From: Leucobacter ruminantium
GTDB taxonomy: Bacteria; Actinomycetota; Actinomycetes; Actinomycetales; Microbacteriaceae
DNA length: 64,000 bases
Direction: 5' to 3'
NCBI RefSeq assembly: GCF_017565705.1
Contig: NZ_JAGDYL010000001.1
Span: 1-64,000 of the forward strand
Part shown: positions 26,670-34,437 of the stretch, in pieces
How positions within the stretch are numbered: position 1 is the stretch's first letter
Layout: each line of letters opens with the position of its first letter
Made by a program: the position numbers and the translations under genes
Notes under the pieces: model-generated
What the model was told of the DNA's origin: nothing
The model's input: only the letters and a program-made list of their open reading frames with translations
The model's database searches: none

Positions 26670-27314
26670 CTACTTCTCCTTGCGGATGCGCTTCCGGACC
26701 TTCGACGGCTTCTCGCCGCGCTCCTGGAGCAGTTCGGTCAGGTCGTGCTCGATGAGCTGCTGGATGCGCTCGTCGCGATGGCTGCGATACTCCTCGTCGT
26801 GCCCGCCGCTGTAGTAGGGGTGCGTTGCGCGCTCCTTCAGCGAGTCGCCGATCTCGCCCCAGGCGAGATCGCGGGCCCGGGCGGCGGTCTCGGCGAGATA
26901 CTGCTCGTCCGCGCAGCGCAGGCGCAGCTCGGCGGCGACGCCCTCGTAGACCTCGAGCCGGTGCCGCAGCGTGCGGCTGTCGTCATTGCCGTAGTCGGAT
27001 TCGCTCCACGAGCTGCGCCCCGTCTCGCGGATCTCGCCGATCATCCGCGAGATGTGCTTCGCGTCGCGCTCGCGCTCCTCAGCGAGCGCCTCGGTGGCCG
27101 AACGCACCATCTCCACGATCTGCGCCTCGTCGTAGTCGATGTTGCGCTTCAGCGCGTTCATGATGATGTCGTTCTTCACCGTCATGCGCACGGCGACGTC
27201 GGCGACCATCAGGCCCTGCTCGACGATCTCCTCGACGGGGGCCAGCACTCGGCGCGGCAGGCGTCGCGAGCTATGCCCGCCACGACGCTTGCGTTTCTTC
27301 GACCAGCCGAACAC
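26670..27314 (-). CDS. Uncharacterised charged helical protein
   Basis: 214 aa. GTG start set by GGGAGGAG 4 nt upstream; the longer in-frame ATG has no such site. Basic N-terminus (FGWSKKRKRRGGHSSRR), then a long run of Glu/Arg-rich helices (EMVRSATEALAEERERDAKHISRMIGEI, EVYEGVAAELRLRCADEQYL) and a Lys/Arg-rich end (KPSKVRKRIRKEK). No signal peptide or membrane segment. I do not recognise a family. The composition suggests a nucleic-acid-associated or cytoskeleton-like helical protein, which is only a guess. Confidence 0.75.
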   Translation of the reverse strand: MFGWSKKRKRRGGHSSRRLPRRVLAPVEEIVEQGLMVADVAVRMTVKNDIIMNALKRNIDYDEAQIVEMVRSATEALAEERERDAKHISRMIGEIRETGRSSWSESDYGNDDSRTLRHRLEVYEGVAAELRLRCADEQYLAETAARARDLAWGEIGDSLKERATHPYYSGGHDEEYRSHRDERIQQLIEHDLTELLQERGEKPSKVRKRIRKEK

Positions 27315-27423
27315 GGCACTCCTCCCGGGGCGCACATGCGCACCTCGATCCATTATCGCCGATACTCACTCCGCACGGGCACAGGAGTGTGAGAGAATCG
27401 AGTGAGGCCCCGCGAACCGGGGC

Positions 27424-27461
27424 GCGGACGAGGGAGCTGTACCCGCACACTGACGACGGCC
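27424..27461 (+). ncRNA. Guanidine-III (ykkC-III) riboswitch
   Basis: The sequence begins GCGGACGAGG and continues through GTACCCGC, matching the conserved core of ykkC-III RNAs (known form CCGGACGAGG ... GUACCCGG). P1 pairs GCGG (27424-27427) with CCGC (27442-27445). P2 pairs GCTGT (27436-27440) with ACGGC (27456-27460). A GC hairpin (GCCCCG/CGGGGC) sits just upstream at about 27407-27423. The ribosome binding site GGAAGG of the first exporter begins directly after P2, so ligand binding likely controls translation initiation. Downstream genes are guanidinium exporters, as expected. Confidence 0.82.
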
Positions 27462-27476
27462 GGAAGGATGATCGTC

Positions 27477-27797
27477 ATGTCCATCGCATGGGTGCTCCTC
27501 ATTCTGAGCGGCATGCTCGAGGCGGTCTGGGCGACCGCGCTCGACGCCTCTCACGGTTTCAAGCGGCTGCGGCCGACCCTCCTCTTCGTCATCACCTACA
27601 TCGCGAGCATGGCCGGGCTCGCCTACGGCATGTCCGAGATCCCCGTCGGCACCGCCTACGCGGTGTGGGTGGGCATCGGGGCCGTGCTCACCGCGGCCTG
27701 GGCGATGATCACCCGCAAAGACCGGGCGACCGTGCTGCGCGTCGTCCTGCTGCTGGGGCTCATCGCCTGCGTCGTCGGCCTGAAGGCGGTGAGCTGA
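27477..27797 (+). CDS. gdx: SMR guanidinium exporter subunit (Gdx/SugE-like), first of pair
   Basis: 106 aa, four transmembrane helices. SMR signature with the central glutamate in LSGMLEAVWATALDASHGFKRLRP and PVGTAYAVWVGIGA in helix 3. Gdx proteins exchange guanidinium for protons. The ATG at 27477 has GGAAGG at 8-10 nt; an ATG at 27468 is too close to that site. Control by the upstream guanidine-III riboswitch supports guanidinium as substrate. The stop is 1 nt before the second subunit gene, implying co-translation and probably a heterodimer. Confidence 0.9.
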   Translation: MSIAWVLLILSGMLEAVWATALDASHGFKRLRPTLLFVITYIASMAGLAYGMSEIPVGTAYAVWVGIGAVLTAAWAMITRKDRATVLRVVLLLGLIACVVGLKAVS

Positions 27798-27798
27798 G

Positions 27799-28170
27799 AT
27801 GGCGCGCGCGGAGAAGACGCCGACGGGCGTGCACTGGGTCGTGCTCATCGTCAGCGCGGCGCTCGAGGCGCTCTGGGCGATCATGCTCGACGAGTCGCAC
27901 GGATTCACGAGGCTGCTGCCGAGCCTCGTGTTCGTCGTCGCCAACGTGCTCAGTCTCGTCGGCCTCGGCTATGCGATGCGCGGCCTCCCCGTGAGCGTGG
28001 CCTACGCGATCTGGACCGGGCTCGGCGCCGCCCTCACCGTCGGCGCGTCGTTCGCGCTGGGCACCGAGGATCCCTCGCCCCTCAAGATGCTCTTCCTCGC
28101 GGGAATCGTCGGGTGCGTGATCGGCCTCAAGTTCGCAGGCGACCCGAAGCCGCGCACCGAGGCAGGCTGA
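27799..28170 (+). CDS. SMR guanidinium exporter subunit, second of pair
   Basis: 123 aa. Same family and topology as the preceding gene, with the transport glutamate in VSAALEALWAIMLDESHGFTRLLP and LPVSVAYAIWTGLGA. A polar C-terminal tail (DPKPRTEAG) is extra. Paired SMR genes usually encode antiparallel heterodimers with opposite membrane insertion. The N-terminus here is basic (ARAEKTP) and the tail mixed, so orientation cannot be settled by eye. Confidence 0.9.
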   Translation: MARAEKTPTGVHWVVLIVSAALEALWAIMLDESHGFTRLLPSLVFVVANVLSLVGLGYAMRGLPVSVAYAIWTGLGAALTVGASFALGTEDPSPLKMLFLAGIVGCVIGLKFAGDPKPRTEAG

Positions 28171-28173
28171 GCG

Positions 28174-28848
28174 CTACAGCAGCGAGGCCCACACCGAGGC
28201 GGCCGCGGCGGGGCCGAGGCTGACGGGCCCCTCCGAGCCCGCGACGCGCACCGTCACGGTCTCGGAGTAGGGCTCCCCCGGCAGCACATCGAGTTCGGCG
28301 TCCACGACGAGCCCGCGGCTCGCGAAGTACTGCAGCATCTCGTTGTCGGCGTCCGAGATCCGCTCGACTCGCACCCGGCAGGGTGCGGAGGCCTCTGCGA
28401 GCACGATCGCGTCGGGGCGGTGCACCCGCCCGTCGGCGCTCGGGATGGGGTCGCCGTGCGGATCCCTCGTCGGAAAACCGAGCACCCGGTCGACGCGGTC
28501 GATGAGCTCGTCGGAGACCGCGTGCTCAAGGCGGTCGGCCTCGTCGTGCACCTCGTCCCACTCGTAGCCCAGCATCTGCACGAGGAAGGTCTCGAGCAGC
28601 CGGTGCCTCCGGATCATGGAGACCGCGTGCTCCCGGCCGTCGTCGGTCAGCGTGACCGCCCCGTAGCGCACATGACCGATGAGCTCGAGGTCCGAGAGCT
28701 TGCGCAGGGCGTCGGAAACGGTGGACAGCCTCACGCCTGCGGCCTCGGCGATCGCCGAGTTCGACACCGGCGCGTCGGACCACTCCTGCAGCCCCCAGAT
28801 GACCTTGAGGTAGTTCTGCATGCTCGGAGAGATGTCGTCGACGCCCAC
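28174..28848 (-). CDS. DtxR/MntR family metal-dependent transcriptional regulator
   Basis: 224 aa. N-terminal winged HTH (NYLKVIWGLQEWSDAPVSNSAIAEAAGVRLSTVSDALRKL), dimerisation/metal domain (HRLLETFLVQMLGYEWDEVHDEADRLEHAVSDELIDRVDRVLGFP) and a C-terminal SH3/FeoA-like domain. At the position of the DtxR ligand Cys102 the motif reads EADRLEH (Asp), which argues against the iron-type EACRWEH site. The residue matching MntR Asp8 appears to be Asn. Metal identity (Mn or Fe) is therefore uncertain. GTG 28848 lies 7 nt after TACCCT (minus strand); GTG 28854 is an alternative. Divergent from the DUF488 gene. Confidence 0.88.
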   Translation of the reverse strand: MGVDDISPSMQNYLKVIWGLQEWSDAPVSNSAIAEAAGVRLSTVSDALRKLSDLELIGHVRYGAVTLTDDGREHAVSMIRRHRLLETFLVQMLGYEWDEVHDEADRLEHAVSDELIDRVDRVLGFPTRDPHGDPIPSADGRVHRPDAIVLAEASAPCRVRVERISDADNEMLQYFASRGLVVDAELDVLPGEPYSETVTVRVAGSEGPVSLGPAAAASVWASLL

Positions 28849-28906
28849 CCGCACAAGGGTACCCGCTCCCCTGGCGCCGCGGCACCTCGAGAGGGACACT
28901 GGGAGC

Positions 28907-29293
28907 ATGGACATCAGGATCAAGCGGGTGTATGAACCGGCGGCTCCGGGGGACGGCTTCCGGGTGCTCGTCGACCGTCTCTGGCCCCGCGGAGTGTCGA
29001 AGGAGGCGGCCGCGCTCGATCTCTGGGAGAAGGAGGCGGCCCCGAGCACCGAGCTGCGGCGCGCGTGGCACGCGGAGGTCGACAGTCGATCCCCCGCGCA
29101 CTTCGCCGGGTTCGCCGCCGACTACCGCGCCGAGCTGTCGGGCGGCGCGGCCGGCGCGGCCCTCGACGAGCTCGTGCGTCTGGCGCGCGAGCACTCGCCG
29201 CTCACCCTGCTCTACGGGGCGAGGGATCCGGAGACCAACCACGCCGTCGTGCTGCGCGAGGCGCTGCTGGAGCGCCTGCGCGGGGACGGCTGA
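28907..29293 (+). CDS. DUF488 family protein
   Basis: 128 aa. Opens MDIRIKRVYEPAAPGDGFRVLVDRLWPRGVSKEAAALDLW, the hallmark of DUF488 proteins, with PSTELRRAWH and LTLLYGARDPETNHAVVLRE later. Function unknown; the PRG loop and the Arg/His residues suggest a small enzyme. GACACT lies 6 nt before the ATG. Head-to-head with the metal regulator, sharing a promoter gap under 60 nt. Confidence 0.9.
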   Translation: MDIRIKRVYEPAAPGDGFRVLVDRLWPRGVSKEAAALDLWEKEAAPSTELRRAWHAEVDSRSPAHFAGFAADYRAELSGGAAGAALDELVRLAREHSPLTLLYGARDPETNHAVVLREALLERLRGDG

Positions 29294-29357
29294 GCGGGGC
29301 GCGGATGCTCCCGCGCCCGGCGTCTCCCGAGGCTCGGGGCCGGCTGTCCGGCGAAGC

Positions 29358-30920
29358 TCAGGAGGGGGTCAGCACCTCGCGCAGGCGTTCGATCGCGTCG
29401 GCGAACTCGGCGTCGTCGGGCCCGCCCATGCCGAGCACGATGCCCGCCGTGCGGTCGGGGCGCCGATGCTGCCAGTAGTCGCCGAGCGCCGCGACGCCGA
29501 GGCCCGCCGGGAAGCGGGGCGCAGGCTCGGCGGCGCGCGCCACCACGGCGGCCTCCCACTCGATCGGGGCGAGGGACCCGGGAGCGCGGTCCGCGGTCGT
29601 CGCCGCGGCCCCCGAACCGCCCGCGCGACCGGCCCCGCCCGGCGGGGCAGTGAGCTCGAGCACCGCGTGCAGGCCTCCGCTCATCGGCCGCACCCGCACC
29701 CCGGGCACCCCGGCGAACCGCGCGGAGATGCGGTCGCGGCGCGCCGAGTGCCTGCGCCGCACGCGTGCGATGTTGCGGCGCAGCTCCCCGCTCGCCAGGT
29801 AGTCGGCGAGCGCGAGCTGCACCACCGATGACACCGGGGATCCCAGGTCGAGGCGCACGGGCTCGAGCAGGGCTCGCAGGTTCTCGGGCGCGAGCAGAAA
29901 GCCCGCGGCGAGCGCCGGCGAGATCGTGCTCGAGAACGTGCCCAGGGTCACGACGGATCCCCGCAGCGGGTCGTCGAGCGCTGCGAGCGCGGGCAGCGGG
30001 CCGCCGGAGTGCCGCAGCTCCGAGTCGTAGTCGTCCTCGACGACGATCACCCCGGTGCGCGCGGCCCAGTCGAGCAGTTCGCGGCGGCGCGGCAGCGGGA
30101 GGGATCCGCCGACGGGGTACTGGTGGCTCGGGGTGACGATGACGAGGTCGAGCATGCCCGCAGCGGGCAGGGCCGAGGTCCGCAGCCCGTCGGCGTCGAC
30201 CGGCAGCGAGACGATCCGGGCGCCGTGTCGGGCCGCGACGCCGCGCAGCGACGGGTATCCCGGATCCTCGACGCCGACGACGAGGCCGTTGCCGCGCGTG
30301 GTGCCGAGCGCCGTGAGCAGCAGGCCGAGCCCCTCGCGGGCGCCCGCGGTGACGATGACGTCGCGGACGGATCGCGATGTGCCGCGCATGAGTCGCAGGT
30401 GCTCGGCGATCTCGTGCCGCAGCCTCGGATCGCCGAGAGCCGGCTGGCGCCGATCCGCCACGCGCACCGCATCGCGCCACGCGGCCCGCCAGGCCGGCCG
30501 CTCGGTCACGTCGGTGAGCGGGGTGCCGGGCGCCAGCGGCGGTCGCAGCGGGGGCTCCTCGGCCCCGACCGGGGTCGCGCGATCCGCGTCGCCCGTGTTC
30601 GGTGAGGGATCGGGAAACGCCGCACGGGGCTGCCCGCCGAGCGCGCCCAGGTCGGGGTTCACGGCGGTGCCCCTGCCGTGCTCCGCACGCAGGTACCCCT
30701 CGGCGACGAGCTGCTCGTACGCCGTCACGACGACGCCGCGCGCCACCCCGAGCCGCGAGGCGAGCGCCCGGGTCGCGGGCACGCCCTCGCCCGGCCGCAG
30801 GCGGCCGGCGTCGATCTCATCGCGCAGCGCCGCGGCGAGCTGCACGGGCAGCGAGGCGTCGGCCGCGCGATCGAGCTGCAGGGGGAGCTCCGCAGGGGTT
30901 CGCAAGGAGTTCGTGCTCAC
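29358..30920 (-). CDS. MocR/PdxR-type GntR regulator with aminotransferase-like domain lacking the PLP lysine
   Basis: 520 aa. GntR winged HTH (LPVQLAAALRDEIDAGRLRPGEGVPATRALASRLGVARGVVVTAYEQLVAEGYL) joined by a Pro/Ala linker to a fold-I aminotransferase domain (VEDPGYPSLRG, TPSHQYPVGGSLPL, VVEDDYDSELRH). In MocR proteins the PLP lysine sits in a GTFSK-like motif. Here the codons read TLGTFSSTISPALAAGFLLAP, with Ser in its place. The C-terminal domain has an Ala/Gly-rich insertion. GTG start follows a possible TGGACC-N17-CAGACT promoter. A symmetric site upstream is its likely operator. Regulated genes unknown; the adjacent methyltransferase is on the same strand. Confidence 0.88.
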   Translation of the reverse strand: MSTNSLRTPAELPLQLDRAADASLPVQLAAALRDEIDAGRLRPGEGVPATRALASRLGVARGVVVTAYEQLVAEGYLRAEHGRGTAVNPDLGALGGQPRAAFPDPSPNTGDADRATPVGAEEPPLRPPLAPGTPLTDVTERPAWRAAWRDAVRVADRRQPALGDPRLRHEIAEHLRLMRGTSRSVRDVIVTAGAREGLGLLLTALGTTRGNGLVVGVEDPGYPSLRGVAARHGARIVSLPVDADGLRTSALPAAGMLDLVIVTPSHQYPVGGSLPLPRRRELLDWAARTGVIVVEDDYDSELRHSGGPLPALAALDDPLRGSVVTLGTFSSTISPALAAGFLLAPENLRALLEPVRLDLGSPVSSVVQLALADYLASGELRRNIARVRRRHSARRDRISARFAGVPGVRVRPMSGGLHAVLELTAPPGGAGRAGGSGAAATTADRAPGSLAPIEWEAAVVARAAEPAPRFPAGLGVAALGDYWQHRRPDRTAGIVLGMGGPDDAEFADAIERLREVLTPS

Positions 30921-30948
30921 CCGAGCAGTCTGGCACGCCGGACCCGAC

Positions 30949-30991
30949 TGGTCCAGGCGCATATACCGACATCCGATATCGCGCTGGACCA
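30949..30991. promoter_or_regulatory. Symmetric operator upstream of the MocR-type regulator
   Basis: TGGTCCAG (30949-30956) and CTGGACCA (30984-30991) form a perfect 8-bp inverted repeat separated by 27 nt. The arm nearest the gene overlaps the possible -35 box TGGACC of the regulator promoter. MocR proteins commonly bind such spaced repeats in their own promoters. It could equally control the methyltransferase stop-side region, but that is less likely. Confidence 0.55.
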
Positions 30992-31015
30992 ATAGCGCCG
31001 CCCGCGCCCTATCCG

Positions 31016-31876
31016 TCACCTGAAGGCCGGAGCCGTCCCCGCCAGCCGCTCGCGCATCACCCGGAGCGCGGACTCGTTCTCGTCCATGAGCACGAAGCGG
31101 CGGTCGAGCTGCGCCGCAGCCTCCCCCGTCGTGCCGCTCCCCGCGAAGGGATCGAGCACCCAGTCCCCCGGCCGGCTCGACGCCTGGATCATGCGCCGCA
31201 GGATGCCGAGCGGCTTCTGGGTGGGATAGCCGGTGCGCTCCTTCCCCGTCGGCGAGACGATCGTGTGCCACCAGGTGTCGGTCGGCAGCTTGCCGCGCGC
31301 GGCGCGCTCGGCCGTCACGAGGCTCGGGGCCATGTAGGGCTCGCGGTCGACCGCCTCGGCGTCGAAGTGATAGCGGTCGGGATCCTTGACGTAGACGAGG
31401 ATGTTCTCGTGCTTGGTCGGCCACTTGCGCCGGGACCGCGCACCGTAGTCGTAGGCCCAGATGATCTCGTTGAGGAAGCAGTCGCGGCCGAAGAGCGCGT
31501 CGAGCAGCACCTTCGCGTAGTGCACCTCCCGGTAGTCGAGGTGCAGGTAGAGCGTGCCGTCCGGCGCGAGCAGGCGCCAGGCCTCCTCGACGCGGGGTTC
31601 GAGGAACTCCCAGTAGTCGACGAAGCGGTCGTCGAAGGCGAGCGTGCGCTCGCGGGTCACCTCGTAACCCTGCCCGCGGAAGCCGAGCCTACCGCCCTCG
31701 GTCTCGCCGCTCGTACGCACGCCGCGGACCCGTTCGGCCTGCCGGAACAGCCCCGTGTTGAACGGCGGATCGAGATAGACGACCGTGAAGGCGCCGTCGG
31801 GCAGCGCGCGGAGGTGCCGGAGGTTGTCGCCCGCGAGCACCAGATCGGGTCCGTCGGGTCGCCAGGCTTCGTGCAC
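31016..31876 (-). CDS. Orphan beta-class DNA methyltransferase
   Basis: 286 aa amino-methyltransferase (N6-adenine or N4-cytosine). Catalytic motif IV DPPFNTG at residues 36-42 comes before SAM motif I VLDPFAGSGTTGEAA near residue 240, the beta-class order. The target recognition domain lies between them (about 60-220), with WAYDYGARSRRKWPTKHENILVYVKD and GYPTQKPLGILRRMI. No restriction endonuclease gene is adjacent, so it looks solitary and may be regulatory. The recognition sequence cannot be read from the protein. GTG start with TAGGCT on the minus strand 6 nt away. Confidence 0.9.
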   Translation of the reverse strand: MHEAWRPDGPDLVLAGDNLRHLRALPDGAFTVVYLDPPFNTGLFRQAERVRGVRTSGETEGGRLGFRGQGYEVTRERTLAFDDRFVDYWEFLEPRVEEAWRLLAPDGTLYLHLDYREVHYAKVLLDALFGRDCFLNEIIWAYDYGARSRRKWPTKHENILVYVKDPDRYHFDAEAVDREPYMAPSLVTAERAARGKLPTDTWWHTIVSPTGKERTGYPTQKPLGILRRMIQASSRPGDWVLDPFAGSGTTGEAAAQLDRRFVLMDENESALRVMRERLAGTAPAFR

Positions 31877-31991
31877 CGATCCAGCCTAACGGTGTCGGAG
31901 GCGGGCGGTAACGTGAGGCGCAGCCGGCGAGGGCCGGTCGCAGCCTCGGGGTCGACCGGCCCGGCGAGGCAGCCGGACGAATGGAGCAGTC

Positions 31992-32348
31992 ATGATCCGA
32001 CTCGGAATGATCACGATCGACACGGCGGATGCCCGCGGCCTCGCCGCCTGGTGGGCCGAGCGGCTGGGCGGCGAGATCGTGCACGACGCCGAGGGGTGGT
32101 TCTGCATGGTCCGCGCTCCACAACTCCCCGTCGCCCTGGGCTTCCAACGGGTGGACGAGCCGACTCCGGGGAAGAACCGGCTGCATCTCGACCTCGACCG
32201 GGGCACCGAGGCCGCCCGCGAGAGCGTCGTCGCGGACTGGGTCGCAGCCGGGGCGACGCATCTCGGGCAGCGCGGCGAGGCGGACTTCAGGTGGGACACC
32301 TTCGCCGACCCCGACGGGAACGAGTTCTGCATCGGCGACCCGCACTGA
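31992..32348 (+). CDS. VOC-superfamily (glyoxalase-like) protein
   Basis: 118 aa, glyoxalase-like domain of the DUF/VOC type: MITIDTADARGLAAWWAERLGGEIV at the start, RLHLDLDRG in the middle and FADPDGNEFCIGDPH at the end. Single domain of normal length; probably a homodimer. Substrate unknown. TAACGT at about 31909 could be the promoter. Confidence 0.88.
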   Translation: MIRLGMITIDTADARGLAAWWAERLGGEIVHDAEGWFCMVRAPQLPVALGFQRVDEPTPGKNRLHLDLDRGTEAARESVVADWVAAGATHLGQRGEADFRWDTFADPDGNEFCIGDPH

Positions 32349-32377
32349 GCGGTCGGGTCGCACCCGCAGCTCGGAAG

Positions 32378-33508
32378 TCAGAGGTCCGCGAGTTCGAGCG
32401 GCGGCTCGTTCGGGCCGAGCTCGGGGTGCAGGATCTCGGCGAGCTCGGCGGGGTCGAGTTCGCCGACCGTCGCGGGCGACCAGTGCGGATCCCTGTCCTT
32501 GTCGATCACCTGGGCGCGCACGCCCTCCGCGAAATCGGCCCGGGGTGCGAGCCTGCCGACCACGCGCAGGTCGTCGCGCAGCACCTCGGTGAGCCCGAGC
32601 CCGAGCCTGCGCGTGCGGTCGAGCTGGGCGAGGGTCACGGCGACCGAAGTCGGGCACATGCCGCGCACGGCAGTCGCGATGCGGGCGGCATCGTCAGCCG
32701 CGGGCGCGCCTGCGGCGCCGGCTGCATCGAGTGCGGCGAGCAGACGCAGCAGCGCGCCCTTCGGGTCGTCCGCGGCGCGCGCGAGGGCGGTCTCTGCGAT
32801 CGGCTCCCACCACTCGCGGGTGGCGAGCAGCGGCGCCTCGGGCGCCGGTTCGGCGAAGCGAGCGCACACGGTGCCGGGGTCCTCGCCCGAGGCGAGCGCC
32901 GCGCGCAGCCCGTCCAGCCGCTCGGAGGGCACGTAGTGGTCGGCGAAGCCGAGGGCGATCGCGTCGCCCGCACGCATCTCACCCGCGGTGATCGCGAGCA
33001 GTTCGCCGAGCCTGCCGGGAGCGCGGGCGAGCAGCAGGTGCCCGCCCACGTCGGGGATGATCCCGATGCGCACCTCGGGCATCGCCAAGCGGCTGCGCTC
33101 CGTGACGACGCGGTGCCGAGCGTGCCCGGTGAGGCCGATCCCGCCGCCCATCGTCACGCCGTCCATGAATCCGACGACGGGAATGGGCGAGAAGCCGACC
33201 GCGTGGTCGACTCGGTACTCGATCGCGAGAATCTCTCGCGCGCCCCCGCGCGCGAGCTCCTTGATGTCCCCGCCCCCGCAGAAGCCCCGTTCTCCCGCTC
33301 CGTCGAGCACGATCGCCGAGGGAGCGTCCGCTCGCGCCGCGGCGAGCGCGGCCTCGAGACCGAGGAACATCTCCCGGTTGAGCGCGTTGATGGCGCGCGG
33401 CCGGCTCAGCGTGATGCGGGCGATCGCCCCCTCGCTCCTGCTGATGATGAGCGGTTCCCCCGGTTCTGGTGCGGGCGGTACCTGAGAGGGATCGGCTGCG
33501 ATGCTCAT
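32378..33508 (-). CDS. Enoyl-CoA hydratase/isomerase family protein (3-hydroxyisobutyryl-CoA hydrolase-like)
   Basis: 376 aa, the length and architecture of HIBCH-type crotonases. Oxyanion-hole segments GFCGGGDIKEL and MDGVTMGGGIGL, and the catalytic region AMPEVRIGIIPDVGG with the HIBCH-style Glu/Asp. The long C-terminal helical part (ADFAEGVRAQVIDKDRDPHWSPATV) is also typical. Known relatives act in valine degradation. No other valine-pathway gene is nearby. Confidence 0.88.
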   Translation of the reverse strand: MSIAADPSQVPPAPEPGEPLIISRSEGAIARITLSRPRAINALNREMFLGLEAALAAARADAPSAIVLDGAGERGFCGGGDIKELARGGAREILAIEYRVDHAVGFSPIPVVGFMDGVTMGGGIGLTGHARHRVVTERSRLAMPEVRIGIIPDVGGHLLLARAPGRLGELLAITAGEMRAGDAIALGFADHYVPSERLDGLRAALASGEDPGTVCARFAEPAPEAPLLATREWWEPIAETALARAADDPKGALLRLLAALDAAGAAGAPAADDAARIATAVRGMCPTSVAVTLAQLDRTRRLGLGLTEVLRDDLRVVGRLAPRADFAEGVRAQVIDKDRDPHWSPATVGELDPAELAEILHPELGPNEPPLELADL

Positions 33509-33549
33509 GCCAGCACCGTAGCAGCCCGCAGGCGGTAGGCTCGGTTCCC

Positions 33550-34386
33550 GTGTTCGACGACCGCTATGACAACGACCCCGTCGCCAGGATGAAGCCGAGG
33601 CGCGGGCCCGTGCAGCGCCTCGAGGTGCCCCTCGCGAAGGGCCTCGTGGTCGAGCACACGGAGTCGGAGTGGTGCGGTGCCGTGGTCGGCGCTCGCGAGG
33701 GCCTCGTGCAGCTCGAGGACTTCCGTGGCAAGGTGCGCGCCTTCCCGCTCGCCGACGGCTTCCTCATCGACGGCGAGCCCGTGTCGCTCGTGATGCCGAA
33801 GCGCAAGCCGGCCGGTCGGCAGCGCACGGCATCGGGCTCCTTCGCCGCTCCGCAGCAGCGCGCGCGCATCGCGATGCCGAGCCGCATCTTCGTCGAGGGC
33901 AAGCACGATGCCGAGCTGGTCGAGCAGGTCTGGGGCGATGACCTCCGGGTCGAAGGCGTCGTGGTCGAGCTGCTGCAGGGCGCCGACAACCTCGAAGCGG
34001 TGCTGCGGGAGTTCGGCCCGGGCGAGGGCAGGCGAGCCGGGGTGCTGCTCGACCACCTCGTGCGCGGCAGCAAGGAGACCCGCATCGCCGACGCCATCGC
34101 ACGGGGCCCCCACGGCGCGCACGTGCTCATCGTGGGCCACCCCTTCGTCGACATCTGGCAGGCGGTGAAACCCGCCCGGGTCGGCCTGCAGGCGTGGCCT
34201 CAGATCCCTCGCTCGATCGAGTGGAAGACCGGCATCTGCCGCGCCCTCGGCTGGCCGTCCGACGAGCCCGCCGACATCGCCGATGCGTGGTCGCGCATCC
34301 GCGGTCGCGTGCGCGACTTCCGCGACCTCGAGCCCGAGCTGGTCGGTCGGGTCGAGCACCTCATCGACTTCGTCACCGTGGGCTGA
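33550..34386 (+). CDS. DUF3097 family protein
   Basis: 278 aa actinobacterial protein of unknown function. It starts VFDDRYDNDPVARMKPRRGP, followed by a small beta-rich domain (WCGAVVGAREGLVQLEDFRGKVRAFPL) and a TOPRIM-like segment (RIFVEGKHDAELVEQVWGDDLRVEGVVVELLQGADNLEAVL; DHLVRGSKETRIADAI), suggesting nucleic-acid metabolism. GTG start lies 8 nt after TAGGCT (33536-33541). A signal-free cytoplasmic protein. Confidence 0.9.
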   Translation: MFDDRYDNDPVARMKPRRGPVQRLEVPLAKGLVVEHTESEWCGAVVGAREGLVQLEDFRGKVRAFPLADGFLIDGEPVSLVMPKRKPAGRQRTASGSFAAPQQRARIAMPSRIFVEGKHDAELVEQVWGDDLRVEGVVVELLQGADNLEAVLREFGPGEGRRAGVLLDHLVRGSKETRIADAIARGPHGAHVLIVGHPFVDIWQAVKPARVGLQAWPQIPRSIEWKTGICRALGWPSDEPADIADAWSRIRGRVRDFRDLEPELVGRVEHLIDFVTVG

Positions 34387-34437
34387 GCCGGCGGGCGTAT
34401 CCTGCTGGGAGAGCCGTGCGCGATCGGAGGAGGCGCT

